Positions 53,073 through 62,122 of a stretch of 64,000 nt of DNA are shown here, piece after piece. The stretch's first letter is position 1. Each line of letters starts with the position of its first letter. The notes beneath the pieces are model-generated. The model worked only from the letters and a program-made list of their open reading frames with translations. It was not told where the DNA came from and searched no databases. The position numbers and the translations under genes are program-made. Source of the DNA: Paenibacillus paridis (GTDB lineage Bacteria > Bacillota > Bacilli > Paenibacillales > Paenibacillaceae); the NCBI RefSeq assembly GCF_006345825.1, contig NZ_VCIX01000071.1, positions 56,510 through 120,509 on the forward strand, read 5' to 3'.

Positions 53073-53303
53073 TCAGGACTTTGCTAGAATCTCATCTATT
53101 TCGCTTTTCAGTAATAGATATCTGTGGACGCTGCGATTAATCGCAACCTTCGTCAGGTTATGCTTAAGCACATAAACCTTCATTTGGTCTTTCGTCAGGC
53201 CAAGCAAGTCTCCCGCCTCAGTAACCGTAAGGACCTCCTGTTTGCTGGTCGCGTTAAACGTCTTCTTCACCTTTTGATCCCAGTCTTCAAATACTACCTG
53301 CAT
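53073..53303 (-). CDS. Small helix-turn-helix DNA-binding protein
   Basis: A 76-residue protein. ATG at 53303 follows AAAGGAG; the 15-codon longer frame has no such site. A MerR/excisionase-like helix-turn-helix is seen (VLTVTEAGDLLGLTKDQMKVYVLKHNL). It is a single gene, and no phage or integrase gene is near. Confidence 0.75.
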   Translation of the reverse strand: MQVVFEDWDQKVKKTFNATSKQEVLTVTEAGDLLGLTKDQMKVYVLKHNLTKVAINRSVHRYLLLKSEIDEILAKS

Positions 53304-53426
53304 ATTTCCGACTCCTTTATCATAGTCAATGATCTTTATTGACTGCACATCTTAATTATAACACGAACAGTCCAATAATCTTAACCTGATAAAAATTAAA
53401 TCAAAAAATTTAATGAAACCGCATGC

Positions 53427-54695
53427 TTAGTTTGCCTTCGGAAACATCAAATTAAATTCTGTGCCCACTCCTAGCTCGCTCTTAATTTCAATTTTTCCAT
53501 TCATCTTCTTGATAATGCTGAAGGATACCATCGTTCCCAGACCCGTCCCTTTTTCTTTCGTAGAATAATAAGGCGTGCCCAGCCGCTTCATCTGCTCGGG
53601 AGTCATTCCGCTTCCGTTATCGCTTAAAATAATCCACGCATGCTCGTTCTGAACGCTGGTCTTCAGCTCCAGCGTACCGCCACCCTCCATCGCTTCGATG
53701 GCATTTTTCCCAATATTAATGAGAGCTTGCCGGAATTTATAGCGGTCTCCCTGGATTTTAAAGGGATGCTCCTCTGAAGCCATGACATGGATCTCGATAT
53801 TATGGTAATTGGCATAGGTCATCAAGACGTTCGCTAAGTAATGAACTTCATGATGAATATCGATTGCTTCAACGATTTCCGGATCAGGCTTCGCCAGCGC
53901 AAGGTAATCCGCAATAATAAGCTCGGAGCGGTCCAGTTCCTCGAAGCATATTTTTTTGTACAGCTCCTTCTTTTCCGAATCGAGATCCGCAGAGGCAAAG
54001 AGGTGGATGAATCCTCGGATCGTCGTAAGCGGGTTACGTATTTCATGGGCCACCGATGCCGCCATATCGCCAACGATTTTCATTTTCTCGCTTTTGACCA
54101 TCTCTTCCTGCATAAGAAAAAAGGTATGCAGCATATGAAGCGCATATACGCATAAACCGATAATTAACCCTTGCAGCAAATAGGTTTGCACCGTCGCCCA
54201 GGGCTTATTGAACAACAACTCGATTTGACCGGTTATCGTGAGGAAGGTTGTAAAGGTCATCAGCTTAATCATCGAGCATAAGAACACGGCAGCCGCTATT
54301 TTACGGGCCAGGCTTAGCGAGTTGTAGTATTTATATAGGGCAAGAAAAACGAAAAAGCTCGGAAGGAGAGAGATCACGTAAATCCAGTTATGGGGGCTAT
54401 CGAGAAAATAACGGTATAGCAAAAGCGTCGCGTATAAACAGGCCGATACCAACGCGCCGCCGGACAGAGAGCCTAGCGCGAGCGGAATCGAGCGGAAATC
54501 ATACAACAATCCGTTCATATTAATGGGGAACGACATCGTCATGATCAGGGACAAGGAAAAGAGGACATACAAATAAAAGCGATATAAACGTAAATTGCTC
54601 TTCATCTTATGGATGTAAGGATACAAGACCAGCGGGGAGCAAATCACAAAAATATTCAATATAAAATCTTTAAAATAGCCCAGCACATCCGCCAC
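53427..54695 (-). CDS. Membrane sensor histidine kinase, sporulation-kinase-like
   Basis: A 422-residue kinase. The N-terminal half has about six membrane segments (5TM LytS/KinB-like), followed directly by a dimerisation helix with SVAHEIRNPLTTIRGFIHL, where His is the phosphorylated residue. The ATPase domain has NIGKNAIEAMEGGG, DNGSGM and KGTGLGTMVSFSIIKKMNG. The start is GTG at 54695 with only a weak ribosome binding site. No response regulator is adjacent, which fits orphan kinases of the Spo0A phosphorelay. That role is inferred. Confidence 0.88.
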   Translation of the reverse strand: MADVLGYFKDFILNIFVICSPLVLYPYIHKMKSNLRLYRFYLYVLFSLSLIMTMSFPINMNGLLYDFRSIPLALGSLSGGALVSACLYATLLLYRYFLDSPHNWIYVISLLPSFFVFLALYKYYNSLSLARKIAAAVFLCSMIKLMTFTTFLTITGQIELLFNKPWATVQTYLLQGLIIGLCVYALHMLHTFFLMQEEMVKSEKMKIVGDMAASVAHEIRNPLTTIRGFIHLFASADLDSEKKELYKKICFEELDRSELIIADYLALAKPDPEIVEAIDIHHEVHYLANVLMTYANYHNIEIHVMASEEHPFKIQGDRYKFRQALINIGKNAIEAMEGGGTLELKTSVQNEHAWIILSDNGSGMTPEQMKRLGTPYYSTKEKGTGLGTMVSFSIIKKMNGKIEIKSELGVGTEFNLMFPKAN

Positions 54696-54864
54696 CAGCC
54701 TAGCATATTTTCCATATCAACATTTGTATCGTTCACTATCCTAATATAGCATATAAAGGAAGAAAAAGAGATAGCTGAATTCATTTATGTGTGCTTTACT
54801 ATGGTTTAGCGCGGACCGGCATTGGAGAGAAAGAAAAGAAAGGATAAATGTTATAATAGACTTA

Positions 54865-54990
54865 TCAAGGTGAAACGATTGTCGCTGTCCTTTGGCGGCG
54901 CAGCGCGTTTCATTCCGAGAAATATAGAGAAGGGATAACGAAATGTTATGCTTTCCTATATTACAAGCAAAAACGCCTTCGGTGTCCATA
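54865..54990. repeat. Dispersed intergenic repeat, copy B
   Basis: Contains the GCGCGTTTCATTCCGAG...CTTTCCTATATT module (54903-54962). It is followed by CAAGCAAAAACGCCTTCGG (54964-54982), so the module order is shifted relative to copy A. About 48 of 60 bases match copy A in the first module. Confidence 0.65.
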
Positions 54991-55032
54991 TTCTTAAAAA
55001 TAGACTTTAATCGCACGGGAGATCCCTTAGCC

Positions 55033-56244
55033 ATGAAATCAGAACGCACCCTAAATACGACGAAATGGCACGAGCTATTTCGCGAGCAAACCGCTCCATT
55101 GGCCAGCCACGTCCGCAATTTAGCTTTTGTCCGTGAAGCTCTTGCAGCCATACATATCGCGCGTCCCGAGCTCTCGCCCCCAATGAACCGCCTATTCGAG
55201 CTGCATGCCCACCTCTATCTACTAGGTCTGCTGCTCAACCGCTCGCCTGACCAGACCGGGCATGGCGGCGCATTCATCGGCTTTCACACACACGAGGCCA
55301 TTGCCGATACGCAGAAGAGGATTGCCGCCCTTTTGCATGAGCAAACCGTAGTTAAGGATGAGACGAGCTACTGGTTAATGATCGGCGAAACGGTTGACTA
55401 CTTGCGCAAGCAAATGCTGACCGAAACGGGCACCAAGCTTTATTTTGCCGAGCCTTACTTTTGGCTGTGGCATCATACGATTTCTCCTTATCAAACCGAC
55501 AACCGTCTGTACCTCGACGAGCTACAGAAGCTCCAAGCCGCCCAAACGGAGCTTGGCCAGGCGCTATCGCGTTATTCCTGGATGACGGCGCAAGCCTGGA
55601 TGCATTTCTTTTTGCGTCAGGATACGGAAGCCCATGCGGCTCTGATGGAATTAAATAACCGGATCCACCTCCAGCCGACTGATGTGTTTCTCCTGCTCCA
55701 AGCGTTAGAGAATACCGGCGAGTGGGAGCGGCTAGCGGTTTGGCTGAACAAGCTGACACCTCTGATGGAGAAAGAACGGCAGCTTACACTCAATAGCTTT
55801 TACCGCTACTGGGACGCCGTTATCGAGCATCTCCCTGCACTTCAGGAGCAGATGTGGGAGCCGATTATACGCGCGCTGCCGTATACCGAGTCTATTTATG
55901 AGGAAAAGTTGCTCCGTTACGAAAAATGGCAGCAATGGATGGACTACCAGCTCAGCACAGGCACCGAGCCGCTTAGCTACCGCGTAAGCGTACTCGCACC
56001 AATCGAGAAGCATTCGCCCGAGCTTCTGCTTCCCTTCTATCATCAGGCAGCGGAGAGGTACGTGCTTCTGAGAAATAGAGATGGCTATAAAACAGCGGTC
56101 AAGCTGCTCAAGAGGCTCGCGAAGCTGTACAAAAAAATGAAAGACGAAGAACGCTGGGAGGCGTACATTGACGCCTTCTCCACCCGCCATAGCAGGCTGC
56201 GCGCGCTGCAGGAGGAGCTTCGGAAAGGAAAGCTGATCACATGA
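55033..56244 (+). CDS. Hypothetical protein partnering the SNF2 helicase
   Basis: A 403-residue, largely helical soluble protein. ATG at 55033 follows GGGAG; an in-frame start at 54943 would run through repeat copy B. No SWIM zinc finger is seen, although helicases of this group often have a SWIM-type partner. Helical-repeat-like features (ALSRYSWMTAQAWMHFFLRQDTEAHAAL) are visible. It overlaps the helicase start by 4 bases (ATGA), so co-translation is likely. Confidence 0.78.
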   Translation: MKSERTLNTTKWHELFREQTAPLASHVRNLAFVREALAAIHIARPELSPPMNRLFELHAHLYLLGLLLNRSPDQTGHGGAFIGFHTHEAIADTQKRIAALLHEQTVVKDETSYWLMIGETVDYLRKQMLTETGTKLYFAEPYFWLWHHTISPYQTDNRLYLDELQKLQAAQTELGQALSRYSWMTAQAWMHFFLRQDTEAHAALMELNNRIHLQPTDVFLLLQALENTGEWERLAVWLNKLTPLMEKERQLTLNSFYRYWDAVIEHLPALQEQMWEPIIRALPYTESIYEEKLLRYEKWQQWMDYQLSTGTEPLSYRVSVLAPIEKHSPELLLPFYHQAAERYVLLRNRDGYKTAVKLLKRLAKLYKKMKDEERWEAYIDAFSTRHSRLRALQEELRKGKLIT

Positions 56245-59189
56245 CCCTACATACTCAAACCTTCACGGTCCATGTCAACCTAACGACGCATGGCGATGCG
56301 CTTCTGTACGGCGTGAGCAGCAGGGCCGATTATTTGAGCGGCATCACCTTGAAGCAGCGTTTATTCGCTTGGCATCAGGCTTCCTTCTACGGCACGGAGC
56401 TGGAAATTCAGCAAATCGAAGGGCTGGAGCTTGTGCTGCTCCCCGCGGAGCAGGTCATTCCCTTCTTTGCGGAACAAAAATGGCTTGCGCATATCGCATG
56501 GAGCTGGGGAGAGCAAGCCGAGCAGCTCATTCAGCTCGCGCCCAAGCTTGCAAAAGAAATAGAGGCTAGACGCTATCGCCCAAGCTTCTCGGCTTTCCGA
56601 GCCGGAAAGCTGCAATGGACCTGGGATCACGCGGACATAAACAAACAAATACAAGCTGCAGCACCAAATGAGGAAGAAAATCAAGCGTTTCAAAAGGGAC
56701 TCCAGGCCGCCTTCTCCGCGGTTGTCTTCGACGCCTGCTATGGCACGGAAACCGCGGCTGCCGATTTGCGGAGAGAATATCCTCTGCTCTTCGCCAAGAA
56801 TCCTGCCGCAGCTGCCGGCCTTGATGCGCAGGCATGGCTAATCGCGATTGGCTGGAAAGCCGATCAAGCGTTATTTCGGCCGCTGCTCCAGCTGGTGGAG
56901 CCGGAAGCCATGGACGACCCTTGGCAGTTAAAGCTCGTTTTACAGGATAAGCTGGACCAAGCCGTGCTGGTGTCAGTAAAGCTGTCGGAATCGGGCGAAG
57001 CTTTTGGCTCTTGGCCCGCTTCATGGACAGCCTCCGTGCGAGAGCGATCGGGCAGCTGGCTTGATCGCCTGCGCGTTTGCCTGCCAAGAGAGCGGATGGC
57101 TGGAGCTGGCGACGATTTATTGAACGCCCCTATGGCTAATGATGCCGCATGGCGCTTTCTAGCCGTCGACAGCCCCCGACTGTTAGAAGCCGGCTGGCAG
57201 GTTCTTCTTCCCGCGTGGTGGGAAACCGCCAGCCGCAAGAAACCTAAGCTTCGCGCCAAGGTCAGCACCCCGGCGGAAGGCACCCGCGAATCGTTGTTTG
57301 GCCTCGATACGCTCATTGACTTCGATTGGCGCATTGCAATCGGCGAGACCGATCTCAGTGAATCCGAGTTCAACGAGCTAGTTGCACGAAATGAGCGGCT
57401 GGTGCGCTTCCGCGGACAATGGATTGCGCTGGATCCTGCCTTGCTCGCCCAAATACGCAAAGCGATGGCTGGCATTGACCGCTCTGAGGGTCTATCCTTT
57501 CAGGATGTGCTTCAGCTTCATCTGCTGGGCAGCGGCAGTGAGCCGGAGAATGCTCAGGCCGAGCAAGATCCGGAGCAGGAGCAGCGCATCCAGCTCGAAG
57601 TCGAGCTGAACGAGCATTTGATGAAGCTCGTTAGCCAGCTAAGCCAGCAATCGGAATGGCCTGTGCTAAATGTGCCGACCGGACTGAATGCCGAGCTGCG
57701 GACATACCAGCGCGAAGGCTTCGCCTGGCTCGCTTTTCTGCGCCGTTTTGGGCTTGGCGCCTGCCTTGCTGATGATATGGGGCTCGGCAAAACGGTACAG
57801 CTTATCGCTTACTTGTTGCATCTCAAAGAAAACTCGGCAAGGGAGAAGGAGCAAAGCCCAACGCTTATTATTTGTCCCACCTCGGTGCTTGGCAACTGGC
57901 AGAAGGAAATCAGCCGGTTCGCGCCTTCGCTGAACGTCATGCTTCACTATGGCGGCAGACGCCTTGCAGCGGAATCCTTCGAGGCCGAAACCCGGCAGGC
58001 GGATGTCGTTTTGACCTCCTTCGCCACGGCTACGCTGGACCAAGAGCTGCTGAAGTCGTTCCGCTGGTCAACCATTTGCCTCGATGAGGCACAAAATATT
58101 AAAAACGCTCAAACCAAACAAGCCGCAGCCATCCGCAGCTTTAAAGCCAAGCATCGGATCGCGTTGACCGGAACGCCGATCGAGAACCGATTGTCCGAGC
58201 TGTGGTCCATCTACGATTTCATGAATCCCGGCTTTTTGGGCAGCGCCCACGGGTTTCAACAGCGCTTCAGCAACCCGATCGAGAAGGAGCGCAACGTGCA
58301 GCGCACCGCCGATCTGCAGAAGCTCGTCAAGCCGTTCATGCTGCGCCGCAAGAAGAAGGACCCTGCTATACAGCTGGATCTGCCTGACAAAAATGAGATG
58401 AAAACGTACATTCACCTGACAGCCGAGCAAGGGGCGCTTTATAATCAGACAGTTAACCAGCTCATGGACCGGATGCAAAAGCTTGAGGGCATCGAGCGCA
58501 AGGGCGCTATCCTGTCCGCGATTATGCAGCTGAAGCAGATTTGCGACCACCCCCTGCTGCTGACGAAGGAGCCGCTGCCAGAGCTAAGCGAAGCCGCAAG
58601 CGGCAGTATCGATACCGAGCCGTTGATCAACCGCTCCGCCAAGCTGGAGCGTCTGCTCGCCATGGTGAAGGAGCTTCGCGACGAAGGAGAGCGCTGCCTG
58701 ATCTTTACGCAGTATCTGGGCATGGGGCAGCTTCTGCAGACCGTAATGCAGCATGAGCTGAAGGAACCGGTGGTTTACTTGAACGGCAGCACCTCCAAGC
58801 TGGCGCGCGACCGCATGATTGACAAATTCCAGTCGCAAACTCTTCCACCTGAGGAGCAGCCTAGCATATTTATTTTGTCCATTAAAGCTGGAGGCGTCGG
58901 GCTTAATCTCACCGCCGCAAACCACGTTTTCCACTTCGATCGCTGGTGGAACCCTGCCGTGGAAAATCAGGCTACGGACCGCGCTTACCGGATGGGACAA
59001 ACCCGCGACGTGCAGGTGCACAAGTTCATATCGCTGGGCACGCTGGAGGAGCGTATCGATGAAATGCTCGAAAACAAACAACAGCTTAGCGAAAATGTCA
59101 TTTCCAGCTCCGAAGGCTGGATTACCGAGCTCTCCACCGAAGCGCTGAAGGAGCTGTTCACGCTTCGCCAGGATTGGAGCGCCTCTTAA
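56241..59189 (+). CDS. SNF2-family ATP-dependent helicase
   Basis: A 982-residue SWI2/SNF2 ATPase, probably a DNA translocase. The N-terminal 440 residues are an accessory region. Then come motif I DDMGLGKTVQ, motif II LDEAQNIKN, motif III ALTGTPIENRLSELWSIYDFM, FMLRRKKKD, and motifs V/VI GGVGLNLTAANHVFHFDRWWNPAVENQATDRAYRMGQ. The length suits the YwqA/HepA-like group. DNA repair, transcription recycling or defence are possible roles; no other defence gene is adjacent. Confidence 0.93.
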   Translation: MTLHTQTFTVHVNLTTHGDALLYGVSSRADYLSGITLKQRLFAWHQASFYGTELEIQQIEGLELVLLPAEQVIPFFAEQKWLAHIAWSWGEQAEQLIQLAPKLAKEIEARRYRPSFSAFRAGKLQWTWDHADINKQIQAAAPNEEENQAFQKGLQAAFSAVVFDACYGTETAAADLRREYPLLFAKNPAAAAGLDAQAWLIAIGWKADQALFRPLLQLVEPEAMDDPWQLKLVLQDKLDQAVLVSVKLSESGEAFGSWPASWTASVRERSGSWLDRLRVCLPRERMAGAGDDLLNAPMANDAAWRFLAVDSPRLLEAGWQVLLPAWWETASRKKPKLRAKVSTPAEGTRESLFGLDTLIDFDWRIAIGETDLSESEFNELVARNERLVRFRGQWIALDPALLAQIRKAMAGIDRSEGLSFQDVLQLHLLGSGSEPENAQAEQDPEQEQRIQLEVELNEHLMKLVSQLSQQSEWPVLNVPTGLNAELRTYQREGFAWLAFLRRFGLGACLADDMGLGKTVQLIAYLLHLKENSAREKEQSPTLIICPTSVLGNWQKEISRFAPSLNVMLHYGGRRLAAESFEAETRQADVVLTSFATATLDQELLKSFRWSTICLDEAQNIKNAQTKQAAAIRSFKAKHRIALTGTPIENRLSELWSIYDFMNPGFLGSAHGFQQRFSNPIEKERNVQRTADLQKLVKPFMLRRKKKDPAIQLDLPDKNEMKTYIHLTAEQGALYNQTVNQLMDRMQKLEGIERKGAILSAIMQLKQICDHPLLLTKEPLPELSEAASGSIDTEPLINRSAKLERLLAMVKELRDEGERCLIFTQYLGMGQLLQTVMQHELKEPVVYLNGSTSKLARDRMIDKFQSQTLPPEEQPSIFILSIKAGGVGLNLTAANHVFHFDRWWNPAVENQATDRAYRMGQTRDVQVHKFISLGTLEERIDEMLENKQQLSENVISSSEGWITELSTEALKELFTLRQDWSAS

Positions 59190-59207
59190 GGGATTGCCGA
59201 ACGTCGC

Positions 59208-59237
59208 TTGCAGTCAAATAAGCGGGTATGCTACACT
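59208..59237 (+). promoter_or_regulatory. Likely promoter of the hflX leader
   Basis: TTGCAG (59208-59213), an 18-base spacer and TACACT (59232-59237), followed by the leader at about 59244. Confidence 0.55.
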
Positions 59238-59268
59238 AGTGCTAATTTAAATGAACGGAGGGTTCCGT

Positions 59269-59310
59269 GTGATAGACTATATCCGAGTTCGGTCTTTGCG
59301 CAGCTGCTAA
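59269..59310 (+). CDS. hflX leader peptide (13 residues, MIDYIRVRSLRSC)
   Basis: GTG at 59269 is 6 bases after GGAGGG. The frame is 13 codons long, then TAA. It contains an Arg-x-Arg motif (RVR), the kind of sequence at which macrolide-bound ribosomes stall, as in several erm leaders. It lies in the long hflX leader ahead of terminators, so a role in attenuation is inferred. The small size limits certainty. Confidence 0.6.
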   Translation: MIDYIRVRSLRSC

Positions 59311-59620
59311 TTGAATAGCGCCAAAGCTCTGCCTGTGTGCAGAGGACTCAGGATAGGTCTGTCCTTTTTAAGGAACCCACAAAATGATGAATACGATGAT
59401 ACGCCAGGAGTGTCGTTCTGCTCACGTATTCGCTTTTAGGGAGGAAACTCCGCAATTCGCCATGAATCAAAGCAAGGAAGCTGTCTCGGCAGAGATGTGA
59501 CTCGCATCTCCGCTTGACGGCTCTGCTTTACATGGCCCGCGGAAGACCAAGGATCCAAGCCAATAAGGAATTTAGCTTCCTTTTGGATTTTTTTCTGACG
59601 TCCTCCTACCTTTAACGGTA

Positions 59621-59650
59621 AACACAGGCAGCGCTGCCTGTGTTTTTTTG
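59621..59650 (+). terminator. Strong intrinsic terminator 32 bases before hflX
   Basis: Arms AACACAGGCAGC and GCTGCCTGTGTT (59621-59644) followed by TTTTT. It precedes the hflX start, so it acts as an attenuator rather than as a gene-end terminator. Confidence 0.85.
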
Positions 59651-59681
59651 TTTTATCAAAAACCTTAGAGGATGATGAATA

Positions 59682-60947
59682 ATGGAACAACCGAAGCAAA
59701 AAGCAATTATTGTCGGCGTACAGCTTCAAAATCAAACCGACTTTGCCTACTCCATGGAGGAGCTCCGTAACCTAGCTGCCGCCTGTTATATTGAGGTAGC
59801 CGATGAGCTCAGCCAGAAGGCTGCACGAATTAACCCTTCCCATTACATCGGGACGGGCAAGATCCAGGAGCTGCTAGCGCTGCTCGAAGCTCATGACGCG
59901 CAGGTCGTTATTTTCAACGATGAGCTCTCCCATTCCCAAATCCGCAATCTCGAGGCTGCACTGGAGCGGACCGTTATCGACCGAACGATCCTGATTTTGG
60001 ATATTTTCGCAGAACGCGCCAAGACGAGGGAAGCGCAGCTTCAGGTCGAGGTAGCCCGGCTTCAATATATGCTTCCGCGGCTCGTCGGCCTGCGTGCATC
60101 CTTGGGAAGGCAAGGCGGCGGAGCCGGCCTCAAAAACAGAGGCGCGGGCGAAACGAAGCTGGAGCTGGACCGCAGGCGCATTGAGGAAAGAATTACTGCC
60201 CTGCAAGCCGAGCTTGAGAAGCTGGTAGCAAGGCGACAAATTCAGCGGAAGCAGCGCCAAAAGAACGAAGTACCCGTCGTTTGTCTCGTAGGTTATACAA
60301 ATACGGGAAAATCCAGTTTGATGAATGCTCTGCTGGAGCATTACAATCCGGGAAGCCACAAGCAAGTATTCGCGCAGGATATGCTCTTCGCTACGCTTGA
60401 GACATCCGTTCGAAGCATCGACCTGCCGGATAACAAATCGTTTCTGCTAACCGATACCGTTGGCTTCGTCAGCCAGCTTCCCCATCATCTGGTCAAAGCA
60501 TTCCGCTCTACGCTAGAGGAGGTAACCGAGGCGGATCTGCTGATTCATGTCGTCGACTACTCCCATGCGGATTACGAGCAGTTAGTTGCCGTAACGAACG
60601 ATACGCTCAAGGAGCTTCGCGCTTTCGACATTCCGACCATCTATGCTTATAACAAAAGCGATCTGACAACACATGCCTATCCAGAGGTTCAAGGCAATCA
60701 TGTCTACCTCTCAGCGAAGGAAAATAGCGGATTAACAGAGCTGATTGATGTCGTTCGCGAGCATATCTTCGACGACTATATGACCTGCGAGCTACTGATT
60801 CCGTTCAGCCAAGGCCGATTGGTCGCGTACTTCAACGAGCATGCCCACGTTCATTCTACCGACTACGAGCCGGAAGGCACGCGGATGAAGCTGGAATGCC
60901 GCGTCGCCGATTTCGAAAGATACCGGCAAGACGTGACCGTACTGTAA
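59682..60947 (+). CDS. hflX: GTPase HflX
   Basis: A 421-residue ribosome-splitting GTPase. The N-terminal domain includes GTGKIQELLALLEAHDA. The glycine-rich linker GLKNRGAGETKLELDRR comes before the G domain. G1 is GYTNTGKSS, G3 DTVGF and G4 NKSD. HflX dissociates stalled 70S ribosomes, and in Listeria it contributes to antibiotic resistance. GAGGATGA precedes the ATG. The gene is under the leader described at 59244-59681. Confidence 0.97.
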   Translation: MEQPKQKAIIVGVQLQNQTDFAYSMEELRNLAAACYIEVADELSQKAARINPSHYIGTGKIQELLALLEAHDAQVVIFNDELSHSQIRNLEAALERTVIDRTILILDIFAERAKTREAQLQVEVARLQYMLPRLVGLRASLGRQGGGAGLKNRGAGETKLELDRRRIEERITALQAELEKLVARRQIQRKQRQKNEVPVVCLVGYTNTGKSSLMNALLEHYNPGSHKQVFAQDMLFATLETSVRSIDLPDNKSFLLTDTVGFVSQLPHHLVKAFRSTLEEVTEADLLIHVVDYSHADYEQLVAVTNDTLKELRAFDIPTIYAYNKSDLTTHAYPEVQGNHVYLSAKENSGLTELIDVVREHIFDDYMTCELLIPFSQGRLVAYFNEHAHVHSTDYEPEGTRMKLECRVADFERYRQDVTVL

Positions 60948-60949
60948 AA

Positions 60950-60990
60950 TAACAAGCCCCCCGGCCGATGAAGGCCGGGGGGCTTGTTGT
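60950..60990. terminator. Intrinsic terminator after hflX
   Basis: 15-bp arms, 60952-60966 and 60973-60987, rich in G and C, with GATGAA as loop. No long T run, but the stem is very stable. Confidence 0.8.
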
Positions 60991-61022
60991 AGTGCTGCTG
61001 TATGACCCGCAGCCATTCGCTT

Positions 61023-61943
61023 TTAGTTTTTCACATCCTGCGGATGCGGCTCGGTGACTAGCTCCGAAGCCTTCGCATTGGCCTCTACTTGGTCAGCATC
61101 TTTGCAGCCCGGAATCACAGCGGTAACCGCTGGATGCTTCAAGCACCATGCCAGAGCCCAGCTTGCCATCTGGACGCCTTCCGGCAGCTCCTCGCGCTGA
61201 ATCCGTTCCACTTCAAGCAGCTTAAGCCTCGTGCTCTCTGCTTCATGCCGATGCCGTACATCGGTTTCGCCAAACACAGCACCTGGCTTGTATTTGCCGC
61301 TCAAATAGCCGCTCGCCAAAGGAACGCGTGCCAGCACACCTAAATCCTGCTGCTCGCAGGAAGGAAAAACCCGCTCCTCCGGTGCACGGTCAAGCCTGTT
61401 ATAAACAACCTGAATCACACGCGAATTCACCTTAGTTGAAGCTTCCGTTTGATGGAGATTATCGTTGCTGCCAATCGATGTCCCTAGAAAACGAATTTTC
61501 CCAGCCGCTATTTGCTTATCCAATGCCGTCCAAAGCTCGTCGTTGTCAAAGGACTGATCCGGTCCCGAATGAAATTGATAGAGGTCAATATAGTCTGTCT
61601 TAAGAGCCTGCAGCGAGGCATCCAGCTGAGCAATAACCCCTTCGGCTCCAAAAACGTCGGTACGTGTGAACCGCTCATGAAAATGATGGCCGAACTTGGT
61701 CGCTAGAATCCAATCCTCACGATTGCGGCGGCTAATGTAATCGCCGATCAGCGACTCCGAGAGATGATCGCCGTAGCATTCGGCCGTGTCAATTAAATTA
61801 ATGCCAAGCTCCTGCCCTTTGTCCAAAATCGCATCGGCTTCCGCTTGCGAATACTCCCGGCCCCATTCCCCGCCAAACTGCCAGGTTCCGATGCCGATCA
61901 CGGATACGTTAAGCCCGGTGCTTCCGAGTCTTCTATATTTCAC
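61023..61943 (-). CDS. Aldo/keto reductase
   Basis: A 306-residue NADPH-dependent reductase of the AKR superfamily. GTG at 61943 follows AGAGGAG at 9 bases; an earlier GTG at 61952 is too close. The active-site set is visible as NLIDTAECYG (Asp, Tyr), ATKFG (Lys) and LYQFHSG (His). The C-terminal coenzyme-binding block is TAVIPGCKDADQVEANAKA. The substrate is not identifiable. Confidence 0.93.
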   Translation of the reverse strand: MKYRRLGSTGLNVSVIGIGTWQFGGEWGREYSQAEADAILDKGQELGINLIDTAECYGDHLSESLIGDYISRRNREDWILATKFGHHFHERFTRTDVFGAEGVIAQLDASLQALKTDYIDLYQFHSGPDQSFDNDELWTALDKQIAAGKIRFLGTSIGSNDNLHQTEASTKVNSRVIQVVYNRLDRAPEERVFPSCEQQDLGVLARVPLASGYLSGKYKPGAVFGETDVRHRHEAESTRLKLLEVERIQREELPEGVQMASWALAWCLKHPAVTAVIPGCKDADQVEANAKASELVTEPHPQDVKN

Positions 61944-62007
61944 AACTAACACTCCTCTCGGTTCATATGATGCCTACCTTGTCCATTTTACTCCTATCGG
62001 AACCAAA

Positions 62008-62080
62008 CAAGCAAAAACGCCTTCGGCGTCCTTATTATAGACGCCATCGTTTCAGCGAAACGTACAGAGAAAGTATGATT
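62008..62080. repeat. Dispersed intergenic repeat, copy C
   Basis: CAAGCAAAAACGCCTTCGGC-type module (62009-62034) followed by GTTTCAGCGAAACGTACAGAG. It is a shorter and more diverged member of the family with copies A and B. Confidence 0.6.
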
Positions 62081-62122
62081 AAGACCCTGCACTTTGCTGT
62101 ACGTTAAAAAATGCTGAAAAAC

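Larger units (their letters stand above)
59244..59681 (+). promoter_or_regulatory. hflX 5' leader with candidate attenuators
   Basis: About 400 nt without a large gene. After the leader peptide come a hairpin (CTCTGC...GCAGAG near 59326-59343) and a weak terminator at 59343-59370. A second stem with TTTTTTT lies at 59553-59595. A strong terminator lies at 59621-59650. Full-length hflX would need read-through of these, a common arrangement for antibiotic-responsive ribosome rescue genes. Confidence 0.65.

Noticed and set aside
53073..53303. Prophage excisionase as part of a mobile element
   Set aside because: Only a lone helix-turn-helix gene; no integrase, attachment repeats or phage genes nearby.
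56241..59189. Defence island around the SNF2 helicase
   Set aside because: The only partner is a hypothetical protein; flanking genes are a sporulation-type kinase and hflX, with no nuclease or methylase beside it.
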